NCBI GenBank assembly: GCA_036734545.1
Contig: DAIMYJ010000079.1
Coordinates: 1 to 14,177, forward strand
Source: UBA7236 sp036734545
GTDB lineage: Bacteria; Bacteroidota; Bacteroidia; Chitinophagales; BACL12
DNA: 14,177 nt
Direction of reading: 5' to 3'
The position numbers and the translations under genes are program-made. Numbering within the stretch: the stretch's first letter is position 1; each line of letters opens with the position of its first letter. Of the stretch, positions 1-8,019 are shown piece after piece. The notes beneath the pieces were generated by a model that saw only the letters and a list, made by a program, of their open reading frames with translations, was not told where the DNA came from and made no database searches.

Positions 1-330
1 AAGACCCAGCCGCTTATCTGTTAATCGCAAGTAGGTCTGCAACTGTTTGTAATGCACCGGTAAAAGCTGCTCAACAGATTTAAGCTCTATAACAACTGCA
101 TCCTCTACTATGATGTCAGCTTTGAACGCATGTTCTATCACGACCTGATCCTTATATCGTATCGGGATCAACTGTTGTCTGGTATAGGATAGTCCGCGGG
201 AATCCAGCTCCAACGCCAGAATCTCCTCGTAAACGGATTCGAACAAACCGGGGCCAAGGTTCTTATGCACTTGAAAAACAGCATCAACGATGTCTCTGGA
301 AAGTATGTTTATTTTCATCATGTTGTTCAT
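1..330 (-). CDS. GxxExxY family protein, N-terminal part (cut by window edge)
   Basis: Reading the minus strand from the ATG at 330 gives 110 uninterrupted codons that run off the left edge, so the C-terminus is missing. The name-giving motif is visible as GLFESVY (G28, E31, Y34) after VHKNLGP, and a PD-(D/E)xK-like core follows: D72 in FKADIIVED and E82-L-K84 in VVIELKSVEQ. The family has about 120-130 residues, so only the last strand or helix should be lost. Members are widespread in Bacteroidota and environmental bacteria; a nuclease-like fold is predicted but I know of no settled cellular role. An in-frame ATG at 342 is an alternative start; 330 fits the usual N-terminus better. No clear promoter or ribosome binding site was seen upstream, only a short tandem repeat at 436-459. 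The gene appears to stand alone. Confidence 0.85.
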   Translation of the reverse strand, partial: MNNMMKINILSRDIVDAVFQVHKNLGPGLFESVYEEILALELDSRGLSYTRQQLIPIRYKDQVVIEHAFKADIIVEDAVVIELKSVEQLLPVHYKQLQTYLRLTDKRLGL

Positions 331-435
331 GGTATCCAACATATGAAAATACAGTATGCAGAATGCAGAAACTTGAACAGAATCCACACTAACCGCTTAC
401 ACTCAACTTACTGAAAACTTGAGCATGTGGAAAGA

Positions 436-459
436 CTTTGCGCCTTTGCGCCTCTGCGT
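436..459. repeat. 8-bp tandem repeat, three copies
   Basis: Three direct copies of an octamer lie head to tail: CTTTGCGC at 436-443, CTTTGCGC at 444-451 and the variant CTCTGCGT at 452-459. They occupy the 136-bp stretch (331-466) between the hutH stop and the start of the GxxExxY gene, which otherwise shows no gene or recognisable site. From memory, similar TTTGCGC/CTCTGCGT strings recur near GxxExxY genes in unrelated genomes; I cannot check this here. Confidence 0.7.
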
Positions 460-466
460 GCCAAAC

Positions 467-1948
467 TCACTCACCACACACAAACCGCTCAGTAGCGATC
501 ATGTCCTGATGCAGGAAGCGGTCGGCGGTGTTGAAGGAGACGATGGTGCGGTAATTGCTGAGGTATTGCTCTACCGAAGGTGAGCTTTTTTTCGGGCGAC
601 GGAATTCAAAGGCCTGAGCAGCGGTAAGTAATTCGATAGCCAGCACACGCTCCACATTGGAAGCCACACGCAAACACTTTGTAGCTGCATTGGCTCCCAT
701 GCTGACATGATCCTCCTGTTCGTTACAGCTGCTGATGGAATCCACGCTGGAAGGCGTACACAATTGCTTATTCTGCGAAACAATACTCGCCGCCGCATAT
801 TGCGGTATCATCAAACCCGAATGCAAGCCCGGGTCAGGCGTTAAAAATTCAGGCAACCCGCGAGCACCACTCAACAAGCGGTACACCCTGCGCTCAGAGA
901 TATTCCCCAGCTCACTCAGCGCCATCGCCAGAAAATCGAGGGTGAGCGCCAAAGGCTCTCCGTGAAAATTGCCGCCGCTCACGATCATGTCCTCATCCAC
1001 AAACACATTCGGATTATCCGTAACGCCATTGATCTCCCTTTCTACGATCGTTTTACAATATTGAATGGCATCATAACAGGCGCCATGCACCTGCGGGATG
1101 CAGCGGAAAGAATACGGATCCTGCACCTGCTGCTTCTCTGCAAAGAACAGCTCACTTCCCTCCAGTAAATGCATAAATGCCTTCGCTATCGCGATCTGTC
1201 CATGCTGATTGCGAATGTGATGTATCGATGGATGAAAAGGCTCCGATTTACAATCATATGCTTCCAGCGAAAGGGCTGCGATATAAGTAGACTGCCTAAC
1301 GATGTTATCCGACTTGAGCAATGTATGCACGGCATACGAGGCCATGAACTGTGTGCCGTTCAGCAGCGCCAGACCTTCTTTCGACTGCAATTTCAGCGGC
1401 GACAATTTAGCCTCCTTCAACACCTCTGCAGCCGGACGGATCACACCCTGCACTTTCAATTCACCTTCCCCGATCAGCGGGAGGCTCATGTGTGCAAGCG
1501 GACACAGATCACCAGAAGCACCCAGCGATCCCTGCTCATAGATCACCGGCAGCATATCGAGATTATAAAAATCAATGAGGCGCCAAACAGTTTCGACCGT
1601 CACGCCGGAAAATCCGAACGCCAGGTTCTGTATCTTCAGCAACAACAGGATGCGGCATACCTCATCGGGTATCACCGGACCCATTCCGCAGGCATGGCTT
1701 CGGATGAGATTGTATTGTAACTCCTCCAATTCACTGTCGGATATCTTCACCTTGCATAAACTGCCGAAGCCGGTATTTACGCCATATACTGCGCGATCAT
1801 CCGCGGCCATTTTCTTATCGAGATAACTTCTGCATCGCTGGATCCGCTCGCGGGCTTCATCGCTGAGGGCGATGCGCTTTCTGTTGCGGGTGATGTCTTT
1901 GATCTGCTCAATGGTCAATGCATCGGCACCTATATGGAACGTTTCCAT
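467..1948 (-). CDS. hutH: Histidine ammonia-lyase
   Basis: HutH removes ammonia from L-histidine to give urocanate, the first step of histidine breakdown, in the cytoplasm. The 493-residue product is close to the usual ~500-510. The self-cyclising Ala-Ser-Gly triad that forms the MIO cofactor is at 144-146 inside GSLGASGDLCPLAHM. The active-site tyrosine is Y55 in VYGVNTGFG, and the conserved NEQEDHVSMG block lies near the C-terminus. The Ser-His pair at 84-85 (LIRSHACGMG) is the substrate-selectivity signature of histidine rather than tyrosine or phenylalanine ammonia-lyases. No hutU, hutI or other hut gene is present, so it either works with distant genes or supplies urocanate separately. 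It lies 43 bp downstream of rodA and has its own TAACTTTG promoter box, so it is probably a separate transcription unit. Confidence 0.95.
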   Translation of the reverse strand: METFHIGADALTIEQIKDITRNRKRIALSDEARERIQRCRSYLDKKMAADDRAVYGVNTGFGSLCKVKISDSELEELQYNLIRSHACGMGPVIPDEVCRILLLLKIQNLAFGFSGVTVETVWRLIDFYNLDMLPVIYEQGSLGASGDLCPLAHMSLPLIGEGELKVQGVIRPAAEVLKEAKLSPLKLQSKEGLALLNGTQFMASYAVHTLLKSDNIVRQSTYIAALSLEAYDCKSEPFHPSIHHIRNQHGQIAIAKAFMHLLEGSELFFAEKQQVQDPYSFRCIPQVHGACYDAIQYCKTIVEREINGVTDNPNVFVDEDMIVSGGNFHGEPLALTLDFLAMALSELGNISERRVYRLLSGARGLPEFLTPDPGLHSGLMIPQYAAASIVSQNKQLCTPSSVDSISSCNEQEDHVSMGANAATKCLRVASNVERVLAIELLTAAQAFEFRRPKKSSPSVEQYLSNYRTIVSFNTADRFLHQDMIATERFVCGE

Positions 1949-1964
1949 CCGTAGTGGTTTGCGG

Positions 1965-1972
1965 CAAAGTTA
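1965..1972 (-). promoter_or_regulatory. -7 promoter element of hutH
   Basis: The minus strand reads TAACTTTG, an exact match to the Bacteroidota -7 consensus TAnnTTTG, ending 16 nt before the hutH ATG in the 43-bp rodA-hutH gap. No convincing TTTG is seen at the -33 position. Confidence 0.6.
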
Positions 1973-1991
1973 GCCTATTTTGAAAATGGTA

Positions 1992-3419
1992 TCAGCGCAG
2001 GATGAACAGCCTGTCGGCATCGAGACGCAGCATGATGAAAACGAGAATGCTGAAGGCCAGCACCGAAGACCCGCCGTAGCTGATGAAGGGCAGCGGAATG
2101 CCGATCACCGGGATGAGGCCGATGGTCATGCCCACGTTGATCATGATCTGTAAAAAGAAGAAACTCGCCACGCAATAGGCATACACGCGGCTGAACGGCG
2201 AACGCTGCCGCTCGGCGATGAAGATGATGCGCAGGATGAACAGCAGGTATAAGGTCAGGAACAGGAAGGTGCCGATGAATCCCCACTCCTCCCCGATCGT
2301 ACAAAAGATAAAGTCCGTGATCTGCTCAGGCACCTGCTCTGATTGTGTGAGAGTACCCTGCAAATATCCCTTCCCAAATACACCACCCGAACCGATGGTC
2401 ATTTTACTCTGCGTCACATTATATTCTGCATCGGCATCATCCGACATACCCAACAGTGTCTCAATACGCTGCACCTGGTAATCCTCCAGTAGATCAGTGG
2501 TGATATACTCCACGCCAAACATGACGAAAGCCATCAGGGTGATATAAATGAGCAGGGGCATCCCGATGCGGAAATACTTGACTTTCTGCACCAGAAAATA
2601 AGCGGCGATCATACAGGCGAACATACCCAGCACGGCGATCAGCATATCCCAGCCGAACACCTCCCCGCCGATCAAAAACAGGATCACCCCAAGGGAGAAC
2701 AAAGTAAGAAAGGCTATGCCTTTCCCTTTCTCTTTCCGCACCAGCTTAAAGGAGCTGAATACGACATACAACCACACTACAATGGTGAGGATCACGGCAA
2801 CCGGGTCCATCCCGAAGATCATACAGAACACGAAACACAATCCGATCGCCACCACGATCAGCACCTCATTCACCGGAAAGCCCTCGCGGTATACCACCAG
2901 CACCAGACTGGCATAAACGAGCGCTGAGCCCACATCGCTTTGTAATACGATAATGCCCATAGGCACGCCGAAGATGAGATAGGCGATCAGTTTATTCCGA
3001 AAACTGCGCGGCTGCGTATTGATGATACTAAGGAACTTCGCCATCATCAATGCCGTAGTGGTCTTGCCGAACTCGGCAGGCTGGAACTGGAACGATCCTA
3101 CCTGCAGCCACGACCGGGCACCATTGATCTCAACGGCGACCAAAAAAGTGACGACCAATATACCGATCGTGATCGCATAGAGAACGATCGCGAATTTGGT
3201 AAAGAAGCTGCTTTCAAAAGTAAGAATGCTGAAACCCACCACCAGCGAAATGCACATCCATAAGAGCTGTTTGCCGTGGGGCATCTGCAGGTCGAAGAAC
3301 CGCACATCATCGCCGTAGCTCACGGCAAAAACATTAAGCAACCCGATGAGCAGCAGCGCGAGATACAGACCGAGAGCGATCTGATCCACATTCTCCATGA
3401 TCGATTTCTTTTCTCTCAT
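1992..3419 (-). CDS. rodA: RodA, SEDS peptidoglycan glycosyltransferase
   Basis: RodA is the polytopic inner-membrane enzyme that polymerises lipid II into glycan strands during side-wall growth, paired with the transpeptidase PBP2 encoded just upstream. SEDS signatures are present: QPAEFGK (113-119), QSDVGSALVY (160-169), GSGGVFGKG (343-351), the block VPEQITDFIF with the likely catalytic Asp369, GEEWGFIG, and the C-terminal GIPLPFISYGGSS. At 475 residues it is about 100 longer than the E. coli protein. The extra length lies between the QSDVGSA and GSGG motifs (about 190-340) and includes additional hydrophobic segments and a charged stretch near 228-235; I believe this is common in Bacteroidota. 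Its ATG overlaps the mrdA stop as ATGA, indicating translational coupling. Met8 is a possible alternative start. Confidence 0.95.
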   Translation of the reverse strand: MREKKSIMENVDQIALGLYLALLLIGLLNVFAVSYGDDVRFFDLQMPHGKQLLWMCISLVVGFSILTFESSFFTKFAIVLYAITIGILVVTFLVAVEINGARSWLQVGSFQFQPAEFGKTTTALMMAKFLSIINTQPRSFRNKLIAYLIFGVPMGIIVLQSDVGSALVYASLVLVVYREGFPVNEVLIVVAIGLCFVFCMIFGMDPVAVILTIVVWLYVVFSSFKLVRKEKGKGIAFLTLFSLGVILFLIGGEVFGWDMLIAVLGMFACMIAAYFLVQKVKYFRIGMPLLIYITLMAFVMFGVEYITTDLLEDYQVQRIETLLGMSDDADAEYNVTQSKMTIGSGGVFGKGYLQGTLTQSEQVPEQITDFIFCTIGEEWGFIGTFLFLTLYLLFILRIIFIAERQRSPFSRVYAYCVASFFFLQIMINVGMTIGLIPVIGIPLPFISYGGSSVLAFSILVFIMLRLDADRLFILR

Positions 3420-5320
3420 CGCTGCTTGGGTAGTATGGCTGCCTGCACAGGCGGATTGTCATCGTGCTTGGGCTCAGCCGGTTTCAGCGGCGGCAGCGGG
3501 TTTTCAATGAGGGATGTATTGAGCATGCGCTCCTCCAGCGGCTTTCTGCGTTCAGCAATAAAGCCGTTGATATATTTTTCGGCTACGAGACTCGCGATCG
3601 GCGCCGCATAGGTAGCACCCCATCCGCCATTCTCCACAATGATGGCAATGGCGATCTTCGGGTTCTCCTCGGGCGCAAAGCAGCTGAACCAGCTATGGCT
3701 TCTGCCATGCGGATTCTCTGCCGTACCTGTCTTTCCGCACACCTGGAAGGAATCGACCTGCGCCACCTTGGCCGTACCAAAATTCACGGCGCCGGCCATG
3801 CCATGACGCACATACTTGAATATGGAATCTGCTATACCGGTCTGATGGCGAACAGTGAGCGCCTGCATCAGCGAATCCTCACCATCGGCACTCTTCAACA
3901 CATGCGGTGCAATGAACCATCCGCCATTCGCGATCACCGCCATGGAATTGGCCGACTGCAGGGGTGTTACGATCAGCCTGTCCTGGCCGATACCCAGCGT
4001 TACGGCATTTGAAGCCTTCCAGCGGCCCTTACCGTAGATCTTGTCGTAATCTGCCGGCCCCGGCACGTTACCGTTGCGTTCGTTGGGGAGGTCGATACCG
4101 GTTTTGGTGCCGATCCCCCATTTTGCCAGCTGATCTTTGAAATCCTGCATCCCCTGCGCGGGATTATCATGGTCTTCGATGTAGAAGCGGAAGGCATAAC
4201 AGAAATAGGCATTGCACGAATGGCCAATGCCTAGCTCGACATTCGATGCATACGGGTGACCGTGACAGTCAACGGTGTGTCCGCTCATCACATAACCACC
4301 CGGACAACTATACCCGGTATTGGCAGTGAGCGAGCCTCTGTCCATACCCAGTGCAGCCATCACCGGCTTGAAAGTGGAACCGGGCGGATAGTACCCGCTT
4401 AATGCACGGTTATTCAGCGGATTCTGCTTATTCAACGCCAGCGTAGCAAAATTCTTGTTGCGCGCGCTGCCGGATAACATGTTCGGATCATAGGTGGGTG
4501 AACTCACAAGGGCAAGGATCTCGCCCGATGACGGCTCTATGGCCACCAGCGCACCACGCTTGCCGGCCAGGAGCTGCTCGGCATACCACTGCAATTCAAT
4601 ATCGATGGTCAGGGTGAGATTCTTGCCCGCTACCGGCTCTACATCCTCACTGCCATTGTTGAGCGGACCGACCGGCCGACCGAAACGATCGATCACGATA
4701 TTGCGGAATCCCTTTTTGCCGCGCAGCAGCTTCTCATAGCTCTTCTCCACACCGGTCTTGCCGATCATATCGGCATTGCGGTAATACCCGTTCGATTTTC
4801 TGATATCACCACTGTCCACCTCGGCAATGTAACCCAGCAAATGCGCAGCTGCGGGATATGCATATTTACGCACCGGCGTGATGGCAGTATAAAAACCTTC
4901 GAACTCATACAGGTACTCTTCCATCCGCCCGAAATCTTCCGCAGATATCTGCGACAGGAATACACTCTCCCGCACACGGGAAAAGCGCTTGGCTTCATCC
5001 ATCTTTTTGATGAAATACGCCTTGTCAACACCCACGATGGAGCAAAAACGAATGGTGTCTATCTCTTTCACCTGGCCGGGCACGACCATCAGCTTATACG
5101 AAGGCTCATTGTACACCACCAGCTTACCGTTGCGGTCGAAGATCTGCCCGCGGTCAGGGTCTACCTGCTCTTTGCGTATCCCCCGGTCGTCGGCGATCTG
5201 CTTATACGTATCGTCGATCACCTGCAGATAGAAAAGGCGGATCATGAAAATGGCAAAAATGGCCATGATCACGCCCTGTATGACGTAACTGCGCGGTTTG
5301 AGTTGTTCAATGGATGTCAT
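3416..5320 (-). CDS. mrdA: Penicillin-binding protein 2, elongation transpeptidase
   Basis: PBP2 cross-links new peptidoglycan during cell elongation and activates RodA. A single N-terminal transmembrane helix (QGVIMAIFAIFMIRLFYLQ) anchors a periplasmic dimerisation domain that begins around DRGIRKEQVDPDRGQIFDRNG, followed by the transpeptidase domain. All three active-site motifs are intact: STFK with the nucleophilic serine, SCN, and KTGT in VCGKTGTAENPHG. Numbering from the ATG used here, these lie near 315-318, 368-370 and 530-533. The C-terminal ~25 residues are proline-rich and probably disordered. I chose the ATG at 5320 because the upstream extension to 5338 starts with GTG and adds only six residues. 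It follows mreD after a 106-bp gap with no obvious promoter and is coupled to rodA through an ATGA overlap. Confidence 0.95.
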   Translation of the reverse strand: MTSIEQLKPRSYVIQGVIMAIFAIFMIRLFYLQVIDDTYKQIADDRGIRKEQVDPDRGQIFDRNGKLVVYNEPSYKLMVVPGQVKEIDTIRFCSIVGVDKAYFIKKMDEAKRFSRVRESVFLSQISAEDFGRMEEYLYEFEGFYTAITPVRKYAYPAAAHLLGYIAEVDSGDIRKSNGYYRNADMIGKTGVEKSYEKLLRGKKGFRNIVIDRFGRPVGPLNNGSEDVEPVAGKNLTLTIDIELQWYAEQLLAGKRGALVAIEPSSGEILALVSSPTYDPNMLSGSARNKNFATLALNKQNPLNNRALSGYYPPGSTFKPVMAALGMDRGSLTANTGYSCPGGYVMSGHTVDCHGHPYASNVELGIGHSCNAYFCYAFRFYIEDHDNPAQGMQDFKDQLAKWGIGTKTGIDLPNERNGNVPGPADYDKIYGKGRWKASNAVTLGIGQDRLIVTPLQSANSMAVIANGGWFIAPHVLKSADGEDSLMQALTVRHQTGIADSIFKYVRHGMAGAVNFGTAKVAQVDSFQVCGKTGTAENPHGRSHSWFSCFAPEENPKIAIAIIVENGGWGATYAAPIASLVAEKYINGFIAERRKPLEERMLNTSLIENPLPPLKPAEPKHDDNPPVQAAILPKQR

Positions 5321-5426
5321 GTCCGGGAGAAAGAACACACCGAAGCATATGCCGGTTCCGGTGTATTTCTATGCACATGTAAAATTCGAAAATGTTTTTG
5401 ACACGCACGTATACATTAACGCATGT

Positions 5427-5948
5427 TCACACACGACTTTTTCGCTGTGCGAACAGGAAGGCCAGAATGATGATCAGCGCAGTGGAAACGCCGGTGCTGA
5501 ACAACACTTTCAGGATCAAAAATCCGGGATCATGGATCCAGAACACCTGCAGCATGTAATAGATGAGATGATGGATAAAGATCATGGTCACGGTGAACAG
5601 GGAAAACCAGATCACACCCAGCTGCGAGATCGAAGGCGCGGTCACGCTTTCATATCCGGTAATAGGTGTATAGAACTTGATGAGCTGCGGCCTGATGAAC
5701 GCAATGAACACACAGGCCGATGCATGCATGCCGGCTGTATTATTGAACATATCGATGGTAAGCCCGATGGCAAAGGCCAAAGGCAGCATCAGCCACTTCG
5801 GTGTGTCGAACGGCAACAACAGGATGAACATCGGGTACACATACGGATGCACATAGGTGCTTACATTCAGCTTGTTGAGCACCAACACCTGGAACAGGAT
5901 CAGGAACACCAGACCCAGAAATCGTATCACCCAGTTAATCGCCTGCAT
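5427..5948 (-). CDS. mreD: MreD, rod-shape membrane protein
   Basis: MreD is a small integral membrane protein of the elongasome, associated with MreC and the PBP2-RodA pair. The 173-residue product is almost wholly hydrophobic, with predicted helices near 8-25, 36-46, 52-68, 76-90, 108-137 and 143-167. The signature GLTIDMFNNTAGMHA (62-76) is the family's conserved D-x-(x)-x-x-G-x-H-A segment. MreD sequences are otherwise poorly conserved, so the position between mreC and mrdA is strong support. Its ATG lies inside the end of mreC, giving a 14-bp overlap, with a GGAGG about 12 nt before it. Confidence 0.9.
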   Translation of the reverse strand: MQAINWVIRFLGLVFLILFQVLVLNKLNVSTYVHPYVYPMFILLLPFDTPKWLMLPLAFAIGLTIDMFNNTAGMHASACVFIAFIRPQLIKFYTPITGYESVTAPSISQLGVIWFSLFTVTMIFIHHLIYYMLQVFWIHDPGFLILKVLFSTGVSTALIIILAFLFAQRKSRV

Positions 5949-6768
5949 CCTCTATCTGCCCCTCCAAGGCGTTGCGTTCGGCCGACATCAGTTCGTTGAC
6001 CACATATACATAATGCAGTGCACTGAAATTGGTGCTGAGTTTTATATCCAGCGTATAATAGTTGCTGCCGGGGTCCTTGCCGTAGTCTTCCAGAGTACCT
6101 ACGAGGATATCCGGCGGGAACATCGGTGAGATGCGGGTGGTGGTGATGGTATCGCCCTTGTTGAGCTTACCGGGCTCCGACACCTCTATCACATCGATAT
6201 GTGTAGAGCTGCGGCCATCCCATTTCAGACGCCCTTGCGCATTCGTGCGCTTCACCGCCACACGGCTAACGAACTGACTGTGCAGTACGCTCATCACCAC
6301 ACTGAAATTCGGCGACACTTTCACCACGCGGCCTACAATGCCGTTCGAAGTGATCACGCCCATATTCACGGCGATACCGTGGTCACTGCCTTTGTTCAGG
6401 GTGATGTAATTGTTGGCCTCCGTATACGTATTGCCGATCACTTCGGCCGGAATGTAAGAGTAGAGCGGGTTTCCGAGGGTGTCGGTCACCACGTTGCGCG
6501 TGGTATCACTGATCTCGGCCAGCAGTAAACGCTCACGCAGCTTGCTGTTCTCAGCCATGAGACTGTCGTTCACCTGGCGCAGGGAAAAATACTCCTGAAA
6601 ATTGCCGTAGGTATTCAGCACATTACCGGTCATGGTATTGGCTGAATTAATGAAGTACGTATTATGGAACGAGTTGAAAGTAAAGATCAGATAAAAGGAG
6701 ATCAGCTCCAGCAGTAAAAATAAAAAGGTCACATAATGGCGGATAAGGAATAGAAAGAAACTGCGCAT
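5935..6768 (-). CDS. mreC: MreC, rod-shape periplasmic scaffold
   Basis: MreC is a bitopic scaffold that links cytoplasmic MreB filaments to PBP2-RodA in the periplasm. The 277-residue product has a short cytoplasmic N-terminus, one membrane helix (about 11-31), a coiled-coil-prone helix around 58-86 (VNDSLMAENSKLRERLLLAE) and a periplasmic beta domain from about 105 to 260. The latter contains the family-typical stretches YITLNKGSDHGI and ITSNGIVGRVVKV. The length is normal for the family. It starts 15 bp after the mreB stop and overlaps mreD, so the three genes almost certainly share one transcript. Confidence 0.95.
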   Translation of the reverse strand: MRSFFLFLIRHYVTFLFLLLELISFYLIFTFNSFHNTYFINSANTMTGNVLNTYGNFQEYFSLRQVNDSLMAENSKLRERLLLAEISDTTRNVVTDTLGNPLYSYIPAEVIGNTYTEANNYITLNKGSDHGIAVNMGVITSNGIVGRVVKVSPNFSVVMSVLHSQFVSRVAVKRTNAQGRLKWDGRSSTHIDVIEVSEPGKLNKGDTITTTRISPMFPPDILVGTLEDYGKDPGSNYYTLDIKLSTNFSALHYVYVVNELMSAERNALEGQIEDAGD

Positions 6769-6783
6769 TATGCTTTAGCGGAT

Positions 6784-7809
6784 TTAACTCATCAGTAATG
6801 CCGCATATTGCTCCCGGTTCTTCAGGGCAATACCCGTTCCGCGCACCACTGCCTTCAGCGGGTCATCTGCCACGTGTACCATCAGCTTCGTCTTCTGGCT
6901 TACACGCTTGTCCAACCCGCGCAGCAGGGCGCCGCCGCCGGTCAGGTAGATACCGTTGCGCTGAATATCACTGGCGAGCTCCGGTGGTGTGGTTTCCAGG
7001 GCTTTCAAAATGGCTTCTTCGATCTTGCTGATGGACTTATCGAGTGCATGGGCGATCTCGCTGTAGGTCACCACCAGCTGCTTAGGGATACCGGTCATCA
7101 GGTCGCGACCGCTCACCTGGTAATCTTCAGGGGCCTCGTCGAGCTCGGTCAGGGCAGAACCTACGTTGATCTTGATGGCCTCGGCGGTGCGCTCACCGAT
7201 CAGGAGATTATGCTGACGGCGCATATAATCCACGATATCCGCCGTGAATTCATCTCCGGCTACGCGGATGGACTGGTCGCAAACGATGCCGGAAAGGGCT
7301 ACTACGGCGATCTCAGTGGTACCGCCACCGATGTCGATGATCATGTTGCCCACCGGCTCCTGCACATCCAAACCGATACCCAGAGCCGCAGCCATAGGCT
7401 CGTGGATGAGATAGGCCTCGCGGGCACCCGCCTGCTCGGCGCTGTCCTTAACGGCGCGCTTCTCTACCTCAGTGATGCCGGAAGGGATACAGATCACCAT
7501 CACCAGCGAAGGCTTGAATAACCTGTTCTTGGGAAAGATCATGCTGATCATACCCCGTATCATGGACTCGGCAGCCTGGAAGTCGGCGATCACACCGTCG
7601 CGGAGCGGACGAATGGTCTTGATGTTCTCATGGGTCTTCTCATGCATCTGCATGGCCTTCTTGCCCACCGCGATCACCTTCTCGGTCTTGCGGTCGATAG
7701 CCACGATCGATGGCTCATCCACCATCACTTTGTCATGTGCAATGATCAGCGTGTTGGCGGTGCCGAGGTCGATAGCTATTTCCTGTGTCAGAAAGTTGAA
7801 GATGCCCAT
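6784..7809 (-). CDS. mreB: MreB, bacterial actin
   Basis: MreB is the actin-like ATPase whose membrane-bound filaments orient side-wall synthesis. The 341-residue length is standard. The nucleotide-binding elements are intact: phosphate-1 loop IDLGTANTLI (13-22), phosphate-2 loop IIDIGGGTTEIAV (157-169), and adenosine loop YLTGGGALLRGLD (288-300). VAGDEFTADIVDYMRR and IKINVGSA are also diagnostic of MreB rather than FtsA or DnaK. The N-terminal MGIFNFLTQE suits a short membrane-contact segment. It is the first gene of the mreBCD-mrdA-rodA run. An AGGAG sits 9 nt before the ATG and a TATTTTTG promoter box lies further upstream, next to a palindrome cluster. Confidence 0.97.
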   Translation of the reverse strand: MGIFNFLTQEIAIDLGTANTLIIAHDKVMVDEPSIVAIDRKTEKVIAVGKKAMQMHEKTHENIKTIRPLRDGVIADFQAAESMIRGMISMIFPKNRLFKPSLVMVICIPSGITEVEKRAVKDSAEQAGAREAYLIHEPMAAALGIGLDVQEPVGNMIIDIGGGTTEIAVVALSGIVCDQSIRVAGDEFTADIVDYMRRQHNLLIGERTAEAIKINVGSALTELDEAPEDYQVSGRDLMTGIPKQLVVTYSEIAHALDKSISKIEEAILKALETTPPELASDIQRNGIYLTGGGALLRGLDKRVSQKTKLMVHVADDPLKAVVRGTGIALKNREQYAALLMS

Positions 7810-7818
7810 GATTGCCTG

Positions 7819-7823
7819 CTCCT
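7819..7823 (-). promoter_or_regulatory. Shine-Dalgarno site of mreB
   Basis: The minus strand reads AGGAG, 9 nt before the mreB ATG. It stands out because most genes in this window have no comparable site, and it supports the chosen start. Confidence 0.6.
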
Positions 7824-7846
7824 AAAGATAAAGAGAAATAAGTGTG

Positions 7847-7854
7847 CAAAAATA
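7847..7854 (-). promoter_or_regulatory. -7 promoter element of mreB operon
   Basis: The minus strand reads TATTTTTG, an exact match to TAnnTTTG, ending 37 nt before the mreB ATG. A TTG lies 23 nt upstream of it, slightly farther than the usual -33 spacing. It would drive mreB-mreC-mreD-mrdA-rodA and leave room for a leader with the Shine-Dalgarno site. Confidence 0.55.
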
Positions 7855-7860
7855 ACGGAT

Positions 7861-7935
7861 GTATGCATACTGAACGGCAATTTGCCGCATTTCTGCAGAA
7901 AAAAGCAAACTATTTTTTTCTGCACTGCGATGCAG
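7861..7935. promoter_or_regulatory. Cluster of palindromes upstream of mreB
   Basis: Five dyad symmetries are packed into 75 bp. They are the perfect palindrome GTATGCATAC (7861-7870); CGGCAA-t-TTGCCG (7875-7887); the perfect 12-mer TTTCTGCAGAAA (7890-7901); an 11-bp inverted repeat TGCAGAAAAAA / TTTTTTCTGCA with a 9-nt loop (7894-7904 and 7914-7924); and CTGCA / TGCAG with a 6-nt loop (7920-7935). The cluster lies just upstream of the mreB -7 box and 85-160 nt beyond the purH stop. It could be operator sites for mre or processing/termination structures at the purH 3' end. The U-run is inside a stem, so it is not a textbook terminator. Confidence 0.5.
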
Positions 7936-8019
7936 CATACGATCAGACCTGCACAACAAGCTGCACACACTTTACACGCATCGCCGGAAACCCTTGCCGG
8001 ATAAGCGTTTCAGCGAACG

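Noticed and set aside
436..459. CRISPR array
   Set aside because: The unit is only 8 bp with no spacers and no cas genes are nearby.
1169..1720. 183-codon plus-strand open frame opposite hutH
   Set aside because: Shadow of hutH; product is rich in His, Arg and Gln with no motif.
5321..5338. GTG start for PBP2 adding six residues
   Set aside because: The ATG at 5320 directly precedes the normal PBP2 N-terminus and no ribosome site favours the GTG.
5321..5426. Separate promoter before mrdA in the 106-bp mreD-mrdA gap
   Set aside because: No TAnnTTTG match or other recognisable element is present, so mrdA is more likely transcribed with mreBCD.
5298..5999. 233-codon plus-strand open frame opposite mreD
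   Set aside because: It spans mreD and parts of mreC and mrdA on the opposite strand; the product is low in hydrophobic order and resembles nothing known, while mreD fits its family and operon.
6808..7521. 237-codon plus-strand open frame opposite mreB
   Set aside because: It lies wholly within the well-conserved mreB gene on the other strand, has no recognisable domain or promoter, and its composition is what a mirrored GC-biased coding frame gives.
7894..7924. Rho-independent terminator for purH
   Set aside because: The T-run is part of the stem and not behind it, and the stem is mostly A-T pairs; I treat it as a dyad symmetry of unknown role.
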